A stretch of 64,000 bases of DNA from WHSW01 sp033856255. GTDB lineage: Bacteria > Actinomycetota > Thermoleophilia > Solirubrobacterales > 70-9. This document shows, piece after piece, positions 17,464 to 24,602 of this stretch; within the stretch, counting starts at the first letter, position 1, and the number at the start of each line of letters is the position of its first letter. Position numbers and translations under genes: made by a program. Below the pieces are notes generated by a model. The model was not told where the DNA came from, searched no databases, and saw nothing but the letters and a program-made list of their open reading frames with translations. The DNA lies in contig JAWVFH010000046.1 in NCBI GenBank assembly GCA_033856255.1, positions 85,399 through 149,398 on the forward strand. Reading direction: 5' to 3'.

Positions 17464-18129
17464 CTACTGCGCGGGCGGTGCGGGCGGCGCGGGCGGAGCC
17501 GGGTCGGCCGGCGGCGCGGCGGGCGCGGCCGGGGCCGCGGCGGGCGCGGCCGCCGGGGCCGGTGCCGCCCCATCGCTGAACGACACCGTCGGGGCCTCGC
17601 GGTCGCCCGGATCCTCGATCTCGAAGAACTCGCGCGCGGTGAAGCCGCCGGAGTTGGCGATCACCGAGTTCGGGAAGATCTGGATCTTCGTGTTGTAGGC
17701 CTGGACGTTGGAGTTGTAGATCCGGCGCGAGGCCTGGATCTCGTCCTCGAGCTCGGAGAGGTTGCGCATCAGCTGCTGGAAGTTCTCGGTCGCGCGCAGC
17801 GTCGGGTACTGCTCGGCGACGACCCGCAGACCGCCGAGCGCCTGGCTCAGCATGCCCTCCGCGGCGCTCGCCTGAGCCGGCCCCTGTGCCTGCATCGCTG
17901 CGGCCCGTGCCTGGGTCACCTTCTCGAACGTCTCACGCTCGTGCGTCGCGTAACCCTTGACCGCCTCGACCAGGTTGGGGATCAGGTCGTGCCGTCGCTT
18001 GAGCTGGACGTCGATTCCGGACCAGGACTCGTCGACCCTGTTTCGCGACCCGATGATCGAGTTGCGGATCAGGATGTAGGTCAGCCCGATCAGCAGCAGG
18101 ACGGCGATGACGATGATGGCTACGACCAT
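17464..18129 (-). CDS. lemA: LemA family protein with Pro/Ala-rich tail
   Basis: 221 residues. An N-terminal TM helix (about 3-22) is followed by the LemA motif NRVDESWSGIDVQLKRRHDL and LIPNLVEAVKGYATHE, then helices and IQIFPNSVIANSGGF near 165-180. The last ~35 residues are almost only Ala and Pro, an extension beyond the usual ~185-residue family length. LemA proteins are membrane-anchored, four-helix proteins of unknown biochemical role. GAGAGG upstream of the ATG serves as ribosome site. Same strand as the HTH regulator 44 bases upstream. Confidence 0.92.
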   Translation of the reverse strand: MVVAIIVIAVLLLIGLTYILIRNSIIGSRNRVDESWSGIDVQLKRRHDLIPNLVEAVKGYATHERETFEKVTQARAAAMQAQGPAQASAAEGMLSQALGGLRVVAEQYPTLRATENFQQLMRNLSELEDEIQASRRIYNSNVQAYNTKIQIFPNSVIANSGGFTAREFFEIEDPGDREAPTVSFSDGAAPAPAAAPAAAPAAPAAPPADPAPPAPPAPPAQ

Positions 18130-18173
18130 TGAGTTCCAGACCTCTCGTTTGAAGTTGCGGGCGTGATTATGTC

Positions 18174-18659
18174 CTACTCGGCCTCTGAACCAGAATCAGA
18201 CGCGAGGACCGAGAGCCGGCGCAGAGCCGACTCGACCAGATCGATCGGCAGCCCGGACTCGCCGCTCGCGTCCAGGCGCCCGAGCTCGTAGGCGAGGCCG
18301 ACCGCGTCTCCGGACGCGATCGCTCCCTCGATTGCCTGCGCGTATTCCGGCGCGCCGGGGGCGGCGCCGGACCGTGCCAGCTCGCGCAGGTGCCCGAGGG
18401 CGCTCTCCCGCGGCGCCGTGGTCTGAGCGAGGGCGACCGGCCCGGCGTCCACCCGGCGCGGCGGCTGGCCGCTCGGCGTGTACGACTCGGCGAGCGCCCC
18501 CTGCCTCCTGAGGCGCTCGATGTGCTGATAGACGGCGTTGCGGTGCACGCCGATGTCGCGAGCGATCTGCTGCACAGGCATCCCGCGCTCGAGACGGTCC
18601 AGGACCTCCTGCTGGCGCTTGGTCAGCTGGGCCCGGGGACTGTTCGGATCGACATGCAC
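18174..18659 (-). CDS. Small HTH transcriptional regulator
   Basis: 161 residues. The N-terminal 55 residues form a LuxR/sigma-like helix-turn-helix: LTKRQQEVLDRLERGMPVQQ followed by IARDIGVHRNAVYQHIERLR. The rest is Ala/Gly/Ser-rich and helical with no recognised ligand domain. GTG 18659 sits 6 bases after a TAGGCT -10 box, so the message should be leaderless. Two copies of TGCCAACT flank the promoter elements, suggesting autoregulation. The following gene is lemA, 44 bases downstream, which may share the transcript. Confidence 0.8.
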   Translation of the reverse strand: MHVDPNSPRAQLTKRQQEVLDRLERGMPVQQIARDIGVHRNAVYQHIERLRRQGALAESYTPSGQPPRRVDAGPVALAQTTAPRESALGHLRELARSGAAPGAPEYAQAIEGAIASGDAVGLAYELGRLDASGESGLPIDLVESALRRLSVLASDSGSEAE

Positions 18660-18665
18660 ATGTGC

Positions 18666-18694
18666 AGCCTAGTTGGCAGACGGCGGTTTGTCAA
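18666..18694 (-). promoter_or_regulatory. Consensus promoter of the HTH regulator
   Basis: Minus strand TTGACA (18694-18689), 17-base spacer, TAGGCT (18671-18666), then 6 bases to the GTG at 18659. This is the best-formed promoter in the window and implies a leaderless mRNA. Confidence 0.75.
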
Positions 18695-18701
18695 GTTGGC
18701 A
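18671..18701 (-). promoter_or_regulatory. Direct repeats TGCCAACT across the promoter (possible operator)
   Basis: TGCCAACT occurs at 18701-18694 and again at 18678-18671 on the minus strand, 23 bases apart start to start (about two helical turns). One copy touches the -35 box and the other the -10 box, a layout suited to a repressor, most simply the regulator itself. Confidence 0.45.
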
Positions 18702-18734
18702 CAACGAGAAATAACGGGGTCGATCCGGGCGGGA

Positions 18735-18773
18735 ATGGCGATTTGTAGTCGCATACCGCCTACAACTCGCCAT
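18735..18773. terminator. 14-bp inverted repeat downstream of ogt
   Basis: ATGGCGATTTGTAG (18735-18748) pairs with CTACAACTCGCCAT (18760-18773) with one mismatch and an 11-base loop. It lies between the ogt stop (18815) and the HTH regulator promoter. No T-tract follows, so it may be a terminator or an additional binding site. Confidence 0.45.
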
Positions 18774-18814
18774 CTGACCGGCGGGACGCCCTACCCAGCC
18801 ACGTAAACGCCCCG

Positions 18815-19429
18815 CTATTCCAGGGCGCCCTCGAGCCTGAGCAGGAACGCCTTCATCTCGGGGCCGCCGCCGTAGCTGCCGAGCACTCCCCCGGCCCGCA
18901 GGACCCGGTGGCAGGGGACGACGATCGGCATCGGGTTGTGGCCGAGCGCCGTCCCGGCGGCGCGGAAGGCCCGCGGGTTGCCGGCTCGGGCGGCGACCTC
19001 GCCGTAGCTGGTCGTGACCCCGTAGGGCACTCGCGCGGTCTCGTGCAGGACGCGGCTGGCGAACTTCGAGCGCACCAGCCGCCAGTCCAGATCGAGGTCG
19101 AAGTCGTGCCGCCGGCCCTCGAAGTACTGGTCGAGCTCGCGCCGGGCTTCGTCGAGGCGCCCGGGCAGCTCGAGCACCCGCGGCGAGACCTCGGTCAGGT
19201 GCTCGAGGAACGACTCGGCGCCGAAGGTGGGCAGCGAGAGCGAGAGGATCCCGCGCTCGGTCGCCGCCACGTAGCCGGTCCCCAGGGGGGAGTCGAAGCT
19301 GGCGTAGGCGACGTCGACCAGACCCTCGCGATCGGCGCGGGCGGCAAGCCGCTCCACCATCCCGTCGGCGTCGTCATCCAGCCCCCCTCCGAGCGCCTCG
19401 GCGATTGTCTTTGCGTCGACTCGGCTCAT
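18815..19429 (-). CDS. ogt: Methylated-DNA--protein-cysteine methyltransferase
   Basis: 204 residues. The methyl-acceptor motif IVVPCHRVL puts the reactive Cys near 173, followed by GVLGSYGGGPEMKAFLLRLE, typical of the family C-terminus. The upstream helix VPYGVTTSYGEVAARAGNPR contains the DNA-binding Arg region. The enzyme repairs O6-alkylguanine in one irreversible transfer. ATG 19429 overlaps the ECF sigma stop (ATGA), so the two are translated together; the pairing suggests the sigma factor may be linked to alkylation stress. Confidence 0.93.
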   Translation of the reverse strand: MSRVDAKTIAEALGGGLDDDADGMVERLAARADREGLVDVAYASFDSPLGTGYVAATERGILSLSLPTFGAESFLEHLTEVSPRVLELPGRLDEARRELDQYFEGRRHDFDLDLDWRLVRSKFASRVLHETARVPYGVTTSYGEVAARAGNPRAFRAAGTALGHNPMPIVVPCHRVLRAGGVLGSYGGGPEMKAFLLRLEGALE

Positions 19430-19926
19430 CGCCTCGCCTCCTCTCGATCGATGTTCTCGCGCAGCGCCCGCAGGCCATCCGAGACCCGCTTGCGCGCCGC
19501 CTCCTCCGAGCACTCGAGAGCGGCGCCGATCTCGCGGTAGCCGAGATCGGCCGCATAGCGAAGGGCGACCGCCGCGCGCTGGCCGTCGCCGAGCTCGGCA
19601 ACGCCGCGCCAGACGGCTCCGTCGAGGTCTCCGAGGCGGCCGTTGTCGGCCGGCGACGGCTGCTCGGGGAGATGCTCGCGCGGCTCCGGGCGGCGGGCGC
19701 GGGCGCGATGGTGGTCGATCGCCTTGCGACGGGCGATCGTCATCACCCAGGCGCGCGGGTGGGCGCCGTCCATGCGCTCGTAGCCGCGCATGGCCGCGAT
19801 GAACGTCTCCTGAAAACAGTCCTCGGCCTCGTCGTGGCCGACCATCGCCCGCAGGAAGGCGAGCACCGGGCGCCGGTGCGCGTCGAGGAACTGCTGAAAC
19901 GGCGGATTTGTCGTTGTGGCGCTCAC
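19426..19926 (-). CDS. ECF-type RNA polymerase sigma factor
   Basis: 166 residues with region 2 (FLRAMVGHDEAEDCFQETFI, AMRGYERMDGAHPRAWVMTI, ARRKAIDHHR) and region 4 (RYAADLGYREIGAALECSEE, AARKRVSDGLRAL). No anti-sigma gene is adjacent; instead it overlaps ogt by four bases. GTG 19926 is the start that gives the normal region 2 spacing. Likely role: stress-responsive transcription of a small set of genes, possibly including its own operon. Confidence 0.88.
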   Translation of the reverse strand: MSATTTNPPFQQFLDAHRRPVLAFLRAMVGHDEAEDCFQETFIAAMRGYERMDGAHPRAWVMTIARRKAIDHHRARARRPEPREHLPEQPSPADNGRLGDLDGAVWRGVAELGDGQRAAVALRYAADLGYREIGAALECSEEAARKRVSDGLRALRENIDREEARR

Positions 19927-20020
19927 TGCTTACGGTCTTGAAACGACCCGGCGAGCGTATCCGTGAGTAGGTGTGTTGCATTCATAGACTGAGCCAGGAA
20001 CCGACAGGAGGGATGTGCAA

Positions 20021-20488
20021 ATGAGCAGGAAGTGGATGATCGGACTCGTCGCCGTGCTGGCGATCGGCGCCACGGCGCTCGCCGTTGCATCCGGCGACCG
20101 GGGGAACTCGCCGCGACCGGCGTACGCGACCGTGACCGTCGATCTCGGCCACGCCCAGCGGACCGCCGCGCGCCAGAGGGGCGGGCTCGGCTCGACGACG
20201 AAGAAGCCGCGGGTCGTCTACCTGCAGGGCGGCACGCCGGTGACCATCAACCCGGCCGATCAGGCGGCCGGCGGGGTCGGTCCCGACATCGACGTCAAGC
20301 TGACCGGCTGCTCGAAGGTGATCGACGGGGGCGTCGTCCCCAGCCGGCTCGACGTCTTCGTCCAGGGGAACTACGTCAAGAGCCCGGGCGAGTACCACGT
20401 GCTGATCGGAATCGACCCCGACAGGCTCGCCGATCGCACCCCGTTCACGATCACGTCGAACCTCACCTGCCTGAAGGGAGTCAAGTAA
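20021..20488 (+). CDS. Secreted small protein of unknown function
   Basis: 155 residues. An N-terminal signal segment (WMIGLVAVLAIGATALAVAS) precedes a mature region with two Cys (TGCSKV near 92 and NLTCLKG near the end) that may form a disulphide. ATG 20021 is preferred over the GTG at 20015 because AGGAGG (20006-20011) lies 9 bases before it. No family recognised. The gene is divergent from the ECF sigma/ogt operon across 94 bases, so it could be one of that sigma factor's targets, which is only a guess. Confidence 0.75.
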   Translation: MSRKWMIGLVAVLAIGATALAVASGDRGNSPRPAYATVTVDLGHAQRTAARQRGGLGSTTKKPRVVYLQGGTPVTINPADQAAGGVGPDIDVKLTGCSKVIDGGVVPSRLDVFVQGNYVKSPGEYHVLIGIDPDRLADRTPFTITSNLTCLKGVK

Positions 20489-20501
20489 CAGGGGCTTCTG
20501 C

Positions 20502-20771
20502 TCAGCCCGTACGCATCGCGGCCTCGACGCCCTGCAGGCGCTCCCGTTCCCCGGTCGGCAGGGTGACGTAGACGGCGCCGTCGCGGGCGAAGCGCTGACC
20601 CGGCTCCATCACGATCACGCCGGTCGGGTGGCCGTCGGCGTCGTAGGTCCACACGTCGCCCTCCGCCGTGCGTTCGCGGGAGGCGTCGCGCTCCTGGGTG
20701 ATCCGCGCGTAGAGCACGTCCGACGGCGGGTCGTAGGTGACGTAGGGGAACGAGTAGCGGCCGGTCCGCAT
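20502..20771 (-). CDS. DUF2283-like small protein
   Basis: 89 residues. The opening VTYDPPSDVLYARI is the core of the DUF2283 family, followed by a short beta-rich part (GVIVMEPGQRFARDGAVYVT). ATG 20771 is 4 bases after the stop of the haemoglobin gene, so both are likely co-transcribed. The biochemical function of the family is unknown. Confidence 0.7.
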   Translation of the reverse strand: MRTGRYSFPYVTYDPPSDVLYARITQERDASRERTAEGDVWTYDADGHPTGVIVMEPGQRFARDGAVYVTLPTGERERLQGVEAAMRTG

Positions 20772-20775
20772 CAGC

Positions 20776-21255
20776 TCACGGTTGGTAGGGAGGCGCCTCG
20801 CCCCAGCCCCAGCGCGGGACCGGGGCGTGCGGGGCGGCCGGCGCACCGGGTTGGGAGTTGTGCAGCGCCAGCCGCGTTCCCCACTCGAGGTAGGCGACCA
20901 GCGCGGAGCGGAACTCGGGGTCGTCGGGGAGCCCGGCGTCGTCGGCAGCGAGGCTGAACAGGGAGGCGAACCGGTGGCGGGCCGCGGGCGTGATCGCGAG
21001 GTCGCGGTGATGGGCGAGCATCGACTCGTAGCCGCCGAGCTCGTCGCTGTAGCGGCTCGGCCCGCCGAACACCTCCGACCACCAAGCGGTGACGTGGTCG
21101 CGGTGCTCCTCGCGCACCCCGCCGGGGAAGAACGGCGAGAGCAGGTCGTCGTGCTCGACGCGGTCGTAGAAGGCGTCGATCAGGCGCCGCAACCGCTCCT
21201 CTCCCCCGGCCCACTCGAACAGCGTCGGCGTGCCGTCATCCCCTGGGCCGGTCAT
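20776..21255 (-). CDS. Group II truncated haemoglobin
   Basis: 159 residues. The start TLFEWAGGEERLRRLIDAFY, then DLLSPFF, YSDELGGYESMLAHHRDLAI (proximal His region) and YLEWGTRLALHN match trHbO-type globins, which bind haem in a two-over-two fold. The conserved Trp of helix G (LEWG) fits group II. The C-terminal ~25 residues (Pro/Ala-rich) extend past the fold. Roles in oxygen or NO chemistry are family knowledge. It is divergent from the P450 gene and in tandem with the DUF2283-like gene. Confidence 0.9.
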   Translation of the reverse strand: MTGPGDDGTPTLFEWAGGEERLRRLIDAFYDRVEHDDLLSPFFPGGVREEHRDHVTAWWSEVFGGPSRYSDELGGYESMLAHHRDLAITPAARHRFASLFSLAADDAGLPDDPEFRSALVAYLEWGTRLALHNSQPGAPAAPHAPVPRWGWGEAPPYQP

Positions 21256-21293
21256 CTTCCGAGCGTAGCGGCGCTCTGCGGCAAGATACGGGG

Positions 21294-22508
21294 ATGAGCG
21301 TCGCCGCCCTCGCCGAGCTGGAGCTGCCCGAGTTCGACGAGCTCGACCCGAGCCTGCGCGGGCCGGCGTTCGACGAGCGGATGGCGGAGCTCGCGGCGGA
21401 AAGCTGGATCGCGCGGGCGAAGCTCGGCTACGTCGTCCTCGACCGCGAGTCCGGCGAGCACTTCCTGCGCTCGAAGCAGGCGACCTTCCCCGGCAAGGCG
21501 CTGGCCGAGCTGTTCGAGATGAAGGAGGGAGCGCTGGGCGAGGAGGTCGCCCGCAACATCCTCCACATCGACGGCGACGACCACCGGCGCCTGCGCAGCC
21601 TCGTCAATCCCGCGTTCACCCCGAAGGCCGCCGACCGGTGGCGCGAGGTGATGCGGGGGTTCATCGCCGAGCTGTTCGAGGCGATCGGCGGGGCCGGCGA
21701 GTGCGAGGCGGTCGCCGCGCTCACCCGGCCATATCCGGCGATGACGATCGCCACCGTGGTCGGGGCGCCGACCGCCGACGCCGAGCGGCTCGCCGCGTGG
21801 TCGCGCTGGATCCAGCTGCAGTTCGACGGCCCGACCCTGGCCGAGCACCGCGACGAGGTCGAGCGCGCCTGCGAGGAGCTCTACGCCTACCTCGACGTCC
21901 TCGTGGCCGACAAGCGCGCGGCGCCGGGCGACGACCTGCTCTCGACCCTGATCGCCGCCCGTGACGGCGACGACCGCCTCGACGACGACGAGCTGCGCAA
22001 CCTGGTCCTCAACGTGCTGGTCGGCGGCGTCGATACGACCCAATCGCAGCTCGCGCACGCGCTGCGGCTGTTCGCGGCTCACCCCGAGCAGTGGGACCTG
22101 CTCGCCCGTCAGCAGGAGCTGGCCGCGAACGCCGTCTCAGAGGTGATCCGGGTCTCCCCCGTCACCCCGTTCACGGCCCGGATCGTGCTCGAGGAGTTCG
22201 AGCACCGCGGCGTGGTCTTCCCGGCCGAGACGCTGATCTTCATCTGCGCCCACGCCGCCAATCGCGACGAGGCGGGCGGCGGCGCCGAGTTCGACATCAC
22301 GCGCGAGGGCGCCGGCAAGCGGGCGCTGACCTTCGGCGCCGGGATCCACTACTGCCTCGGAGCCAACCTGGCGCGGGCCGAGCTCGTCGAGGCGCTCGCC
22401 TATCTGGCGCCGCGGATGCCCGGCCTCGAGCTCGCCGGCGAGCCGGAGTACGACTCCGTGCACGGCGTCTACGGGCTCGACGCGCTGCCGCTGCGGTGGA
22501 AGGTCTAG
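21294..22508 (+). CDS. Cytochrome P450 monooxygenase
   Basis: 404 residues, soluble bacterial type. The haem loop FGAGIHYCLGANLAR places the thiolate Cys near 353. The I-helix oxygen motif is GGVDTTQSQL (family A/G-G-x-D/E-T-T). The ExxR motif is EVIR near 283-286. HIDGDDHRRLRSLVNPAF is the C-helix signature. No ferredoxin or reductase is adjacent, so redox partners lie elsewhere and the substrate is unknown. ATG 21294 has an AT-rich stretch (AGATAC) 4 bases upstream. The stop overlaps the convergent mog stop. Confidence 0.95.
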   Translation: MSVAALAELELPEFDELDPSLRGPAFDERMAELAAESWIARAKLGYVVLDRESGEHFLRSKQATFPGKALAELFEMKEGALGEEVARNILHIDGDDHRRLRSLVNPAFTPKAADRWREVMRGFIAELFEAIGGAGECEAVAALTRPYPAMTIATVVGAPTADAERLAAWSRWIQLQFDGPTLAEHRDEVERACEELYAYLDVLVADKRAAPGDDLLSTLIAARDGDDRLDDDELRNLVLNVLVGGVDTTQSQLAHALRLFAAHPEQWDLLARQQELAANAVSEVIRVSPVTPFTARIVLEEFEHRGVVFPAETLIFICAHAANRDEAGGGAEFDITREGAGKRALTFGAGIHYCLGANLARAELVEALAYLAPRMPGLELAGEPEYDSVHGVYGLDALPLRWKV

Positions 22509-22990
22509 TGCGCGTGCTGATCGCCGGCGAGTAGCCCGAGGGCGTGCGGGATCGCCCGCTCGAGCGCCGCACCCGCCTGCTCGATCGCCGGCGGGTTGCC
22601 GGGGAAGTTGACGATCAGCGTGCGGCCGCGGGTCCCGGCGACGCCGCGCGAGGTCATCCACATCTCGGTGTGCTCGCGCGAGGCGGCGCGCATCGCCTCG
22701 GCGAAGCCCGGCGCCTCGCGCTCGATCACGTCACGGGTGGCTTCCGGCGTCAGGTCGTCGGACGAGAAGCCCGTCCCGCCGGTGGTCAGGACCAGCGCGC
22801 AGACGGCCTCGTCGCACCAGTAGCGCAGACGCTCGGCGATCAGCTCGCGGTCGTCCTCGATCACCTCCGACCCGAGCACCTCGGCTCCGAGCCGCTCCGC
22901 GTACGCGGCAAGCGCCGGCCCGCTGATGTCCTCGCCCTCGCCGGCGGCCTTCGAGGTCGAGACGGTGATCACCGCGGCGCGAAAGGTCAC
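22505..22990 (-). CDS. mog: Molybdenum cofactor biosynthesis protein, MogA/MoaB family
   Basis: 161 residues. The MPT-binding motif LTTGGTGFSSDDLTPEAT and NFPGNPPAI near the C-terminus define the MogA/MoaB family, which adenylates molybdopterin. GTG 22990 overlaps the stop of the moaDEC fusion gene by four bases (GTGA), so it is translationally coupled. It is the last gene of a moeA-GFA-moaDEC-mog minus-strand operon. Confidence 0.93.
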   Translation of the reverse strand: MTFRAAVITVSTSKAAGEGEDISGPALAAYAERLGAEVLGSEVIEDDRELIAERLRYWCDEAVCALVLTTGGTGFSSDDLTPEATRDVIEREAPGFAEAMRAASREHTEMWMTSRGVAGTRGRTLIVNFPGNPPAIEQAGAALERAIPHALGLLAGDQHAH

Positions 22991-24141
22991 GAGTCCCGCC
23001 TCCACTCGCCGCTGCGACCGCCGCTCTTTTCCACCAGCTCGATCGCCTCGATCGAGACCCCGCGCTCCAGCCCCTTGACCATGTCGTAGACGGTCAGCGC
23101 CGCGACCGCGCAGGCCGTCATCGCCTCCATCTCCACTCCGGTGCGGGCGGTGATCCCGGCGGTCGCCGCCAGCCGCACCAGGCCGGCCTCGACGTCGACC
23201 GTGCCCTCGACGTCGATGAAGTCGAGCGCCAGCGGGTGGGCGAGCGGGATCAGCTCGCCGGTGCGCTTCGCGGCCCCGATCCCGGCGATCCGGGCGGTGC
23301 CGAGGACGTCGCCCTTGGGGGCGTCGCCGCGCGCCAGCGCCGCCGCGGTCTCCGGCGACATCCGCAGCGTCGCCTCGGCCCGTGCACGCCGCTGCGTCTC
23401 CTCCTTGTCGCCAACGTCCACCATCCGGGCGCTGCCCGCGTCGTCGAGATGCGTGAGCTTCGGTGCCTCGCCAACCGGTGGGGGCGTGCCCTCGACCCAC
23501 TCCCCCTCCCCGCCCTCGACCTCGCGCTTCCAGATCGGCGCCTCGGCCTTGATCCGGTCGATCGCGGCGCGGGCGCCGGCGAACGCCTCCTCGCGGTGGG
23601 CGGCCGAAACGGCGACCACCACGCTCGGCTCGCCGAGCGGCACCGAGCCGACGCGGTGCTCGGCCGCGGCCGCCTCGAGCCCGTGCTCGGCCGTGACCGC
23701 TTCGAGGATCGCGGCGATGCGCTGCTCGGCCATCTCGCCGTAGGCCTCGTACTCGAGCCGCTCGACGTCGCGGGTGACTCCGCAGAAGACGACCACCGCG
23801 CCGGCGCCCGGCCGGCCGACGGAGTTGGCGAGGTTGATGATCGACAGGGGCTCGTCGGTCACCCGGACCGTCGCCGGCGCCGTTGCGCCGCCGCTGACCG
23901 GCGGGATCAGCGCCAGCTCGTCGCCGTCGGCGATCACCGCCTCCTCGCCCACGTACTCGCGGTTGACGGCGACCCGGGCCGGCATCTTCGGCAGCAGCTC
24001 GCCGAGCCCGGGCTCGCGCGCCGCGGCCTCCAGCGCGTCGGCGACCGTCGCGCCCTCCGGCAGCTCGAGCACCAGCCGATCGCGCCCGGCGCGCTCGCGG
24101 AAGATCGCGAACAGTCGAAGCTCGACCTCCATCGAGGCCAT
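22987..24141 (-). CDS. MoaD-MoaE-MoaC trifunctional fusion protein
   Basis: 384 residues encoding three Moco proteins in one chain. Residues 1-85 are MoaD (small sulfur carrier) and end PPVSGG, retaining the Gly-Gly (84-85) that must be thiocarboxylated. About 95-222 is MoaE, with the MPT-synthase lysines in RIKAEAPIWKREV (198, 205). About 227-384 is MoaC (LTHLDDAGSARMVDVGDKEE; GITARTGVEMEAMTACAVA), which makes cyclic pyranopterin monophosphate. Because the Gly-Gly is internal, cleavage after it is needed for MoaD to work, as reported for the MoaD-MoaE fusion MoaX of mycobacteria. Start is ATG 24141; ATG 24132 is an alternative. Confidence 0.92.
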   Translation of the reverse strand: MASMEVELRLFAIFRERAGRDRLVLELPEGATVADALEAAAREPGLGELLPKMPARVAVNREYVGEEAVIADGDELALIPPVSGGATAPATVRVTDEPLSIINLANSVGRPGAGAVVVFCGVTRDVERLEYEAYGEMAEQRIAAILEAVTAEHGLEAAAAEHRVGSVPLGEPSVVVAVSAAHREEAFAGARAAIDRIKAEAPIWKREVEGGEGEWVEGTPPPVGEAPKLTHLDDAGSARMVDVGDKEETQRRARAEATLRMSPETAAALARGDAPKGDVLGTARIAGIGAAKRTGELIPLAHPLALDFIDVEGTVDVEAGLVRLAATAGITARTGVEMEAMTACAVAALTVYDMVKGLERGVSIEAIELVEKSGGRSGEWRRDS

Positions 24142-24154
24142 CGTAGGGCGTGCG

Positions 24155-24580
24155 CTACTGCGGTCCGCGTTCGAGCTGGGCCGCCTGCTCGAAGCGCGGC
24201 GTCCAGGGCTGAGCCGAGCTCGTCCATGCCTCGACGGACGGCTCGAGCCACGACGCGTCGTCCAGCGAGCCGGCCTTGATGAAGATCAGCCCCGGCGCGA
24301 CCGCGGCGACGCTGAACATCGGCGAGCCGCAGGCCGAGCAGAAGCTCCGCTCGGTCTTCCCGCCGTGGTCCTCGCCGGTCGTCGCGAACGTGGCGAGCGT
24401 CTCCCCCTCGACTTCGAAGGCCCCGGCGGGTACCGCCACGATGACCGAGAACGGATTCCCGGTCTGGCGCTGGCAGTCGGTGCAATGGCATGCGGCCTGG
24501 ATCACCGGCTCGGCATCGGCGGTGTAGGTGACGGCGCCGCAGAGACAGTGACCGGTGATCGGCTTCGGCGGTGCGGTCAT
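24155..24580 (-). CDS. GFA/CENP-V zinc-binding domain protein
   Basis: 141 residues of the GFA family (glutathione-dependent formaldehyde-activating enzyme-like). Zinc cysteines are in GHCLCGAVTY, CHCTDCQRQTG and FCSACGSPMF. Most family members do not act on formaldehyde, so the function is open. It sits inside the Moco operon between moeA (22 bases upstream) and moaDEC (13 bases downstream), which is unusual company. ATG 24580 is chosen because it begins 16 residues before the first zinc cysteines, as in relatives. Confidence 0.85.
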   Translation of the reverse strand: MTAPPKPITGHCLCGAVTYTADAEPVIQAACHCTDCQRQTGNPFSVIVAVPAGAFEVEGETLATFATTGEDHGGKTERSFCSACGSPMFSVAAVAPGLIFIKAGSLDDASWLEPSVEAWTSSAQPWTPRFEQAAQLERGPQ

Positions 24581-24602
24581 CCGTGCCCACGCTATCGCTT
24601 CG

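Noticed and set aside
17464..17575. Highly repetitive GC sequence at the lemA 3' end
   Set aside because: It is simply the Ala/Pro-rich tail of LemA, not an independent repeat element.
19931..19965. ECF-like promoter (TGAAAC with CGTAT) driving the gene at 20021
   Set aside because: Only a weak match to a loose consensus; no second copy found to support it.
22505..23500. 331-codon frame containing mog
   Set aside because: Only the last 161 codons are protein-like; the earlier part is the shadow of the moaDEC fusion gene.
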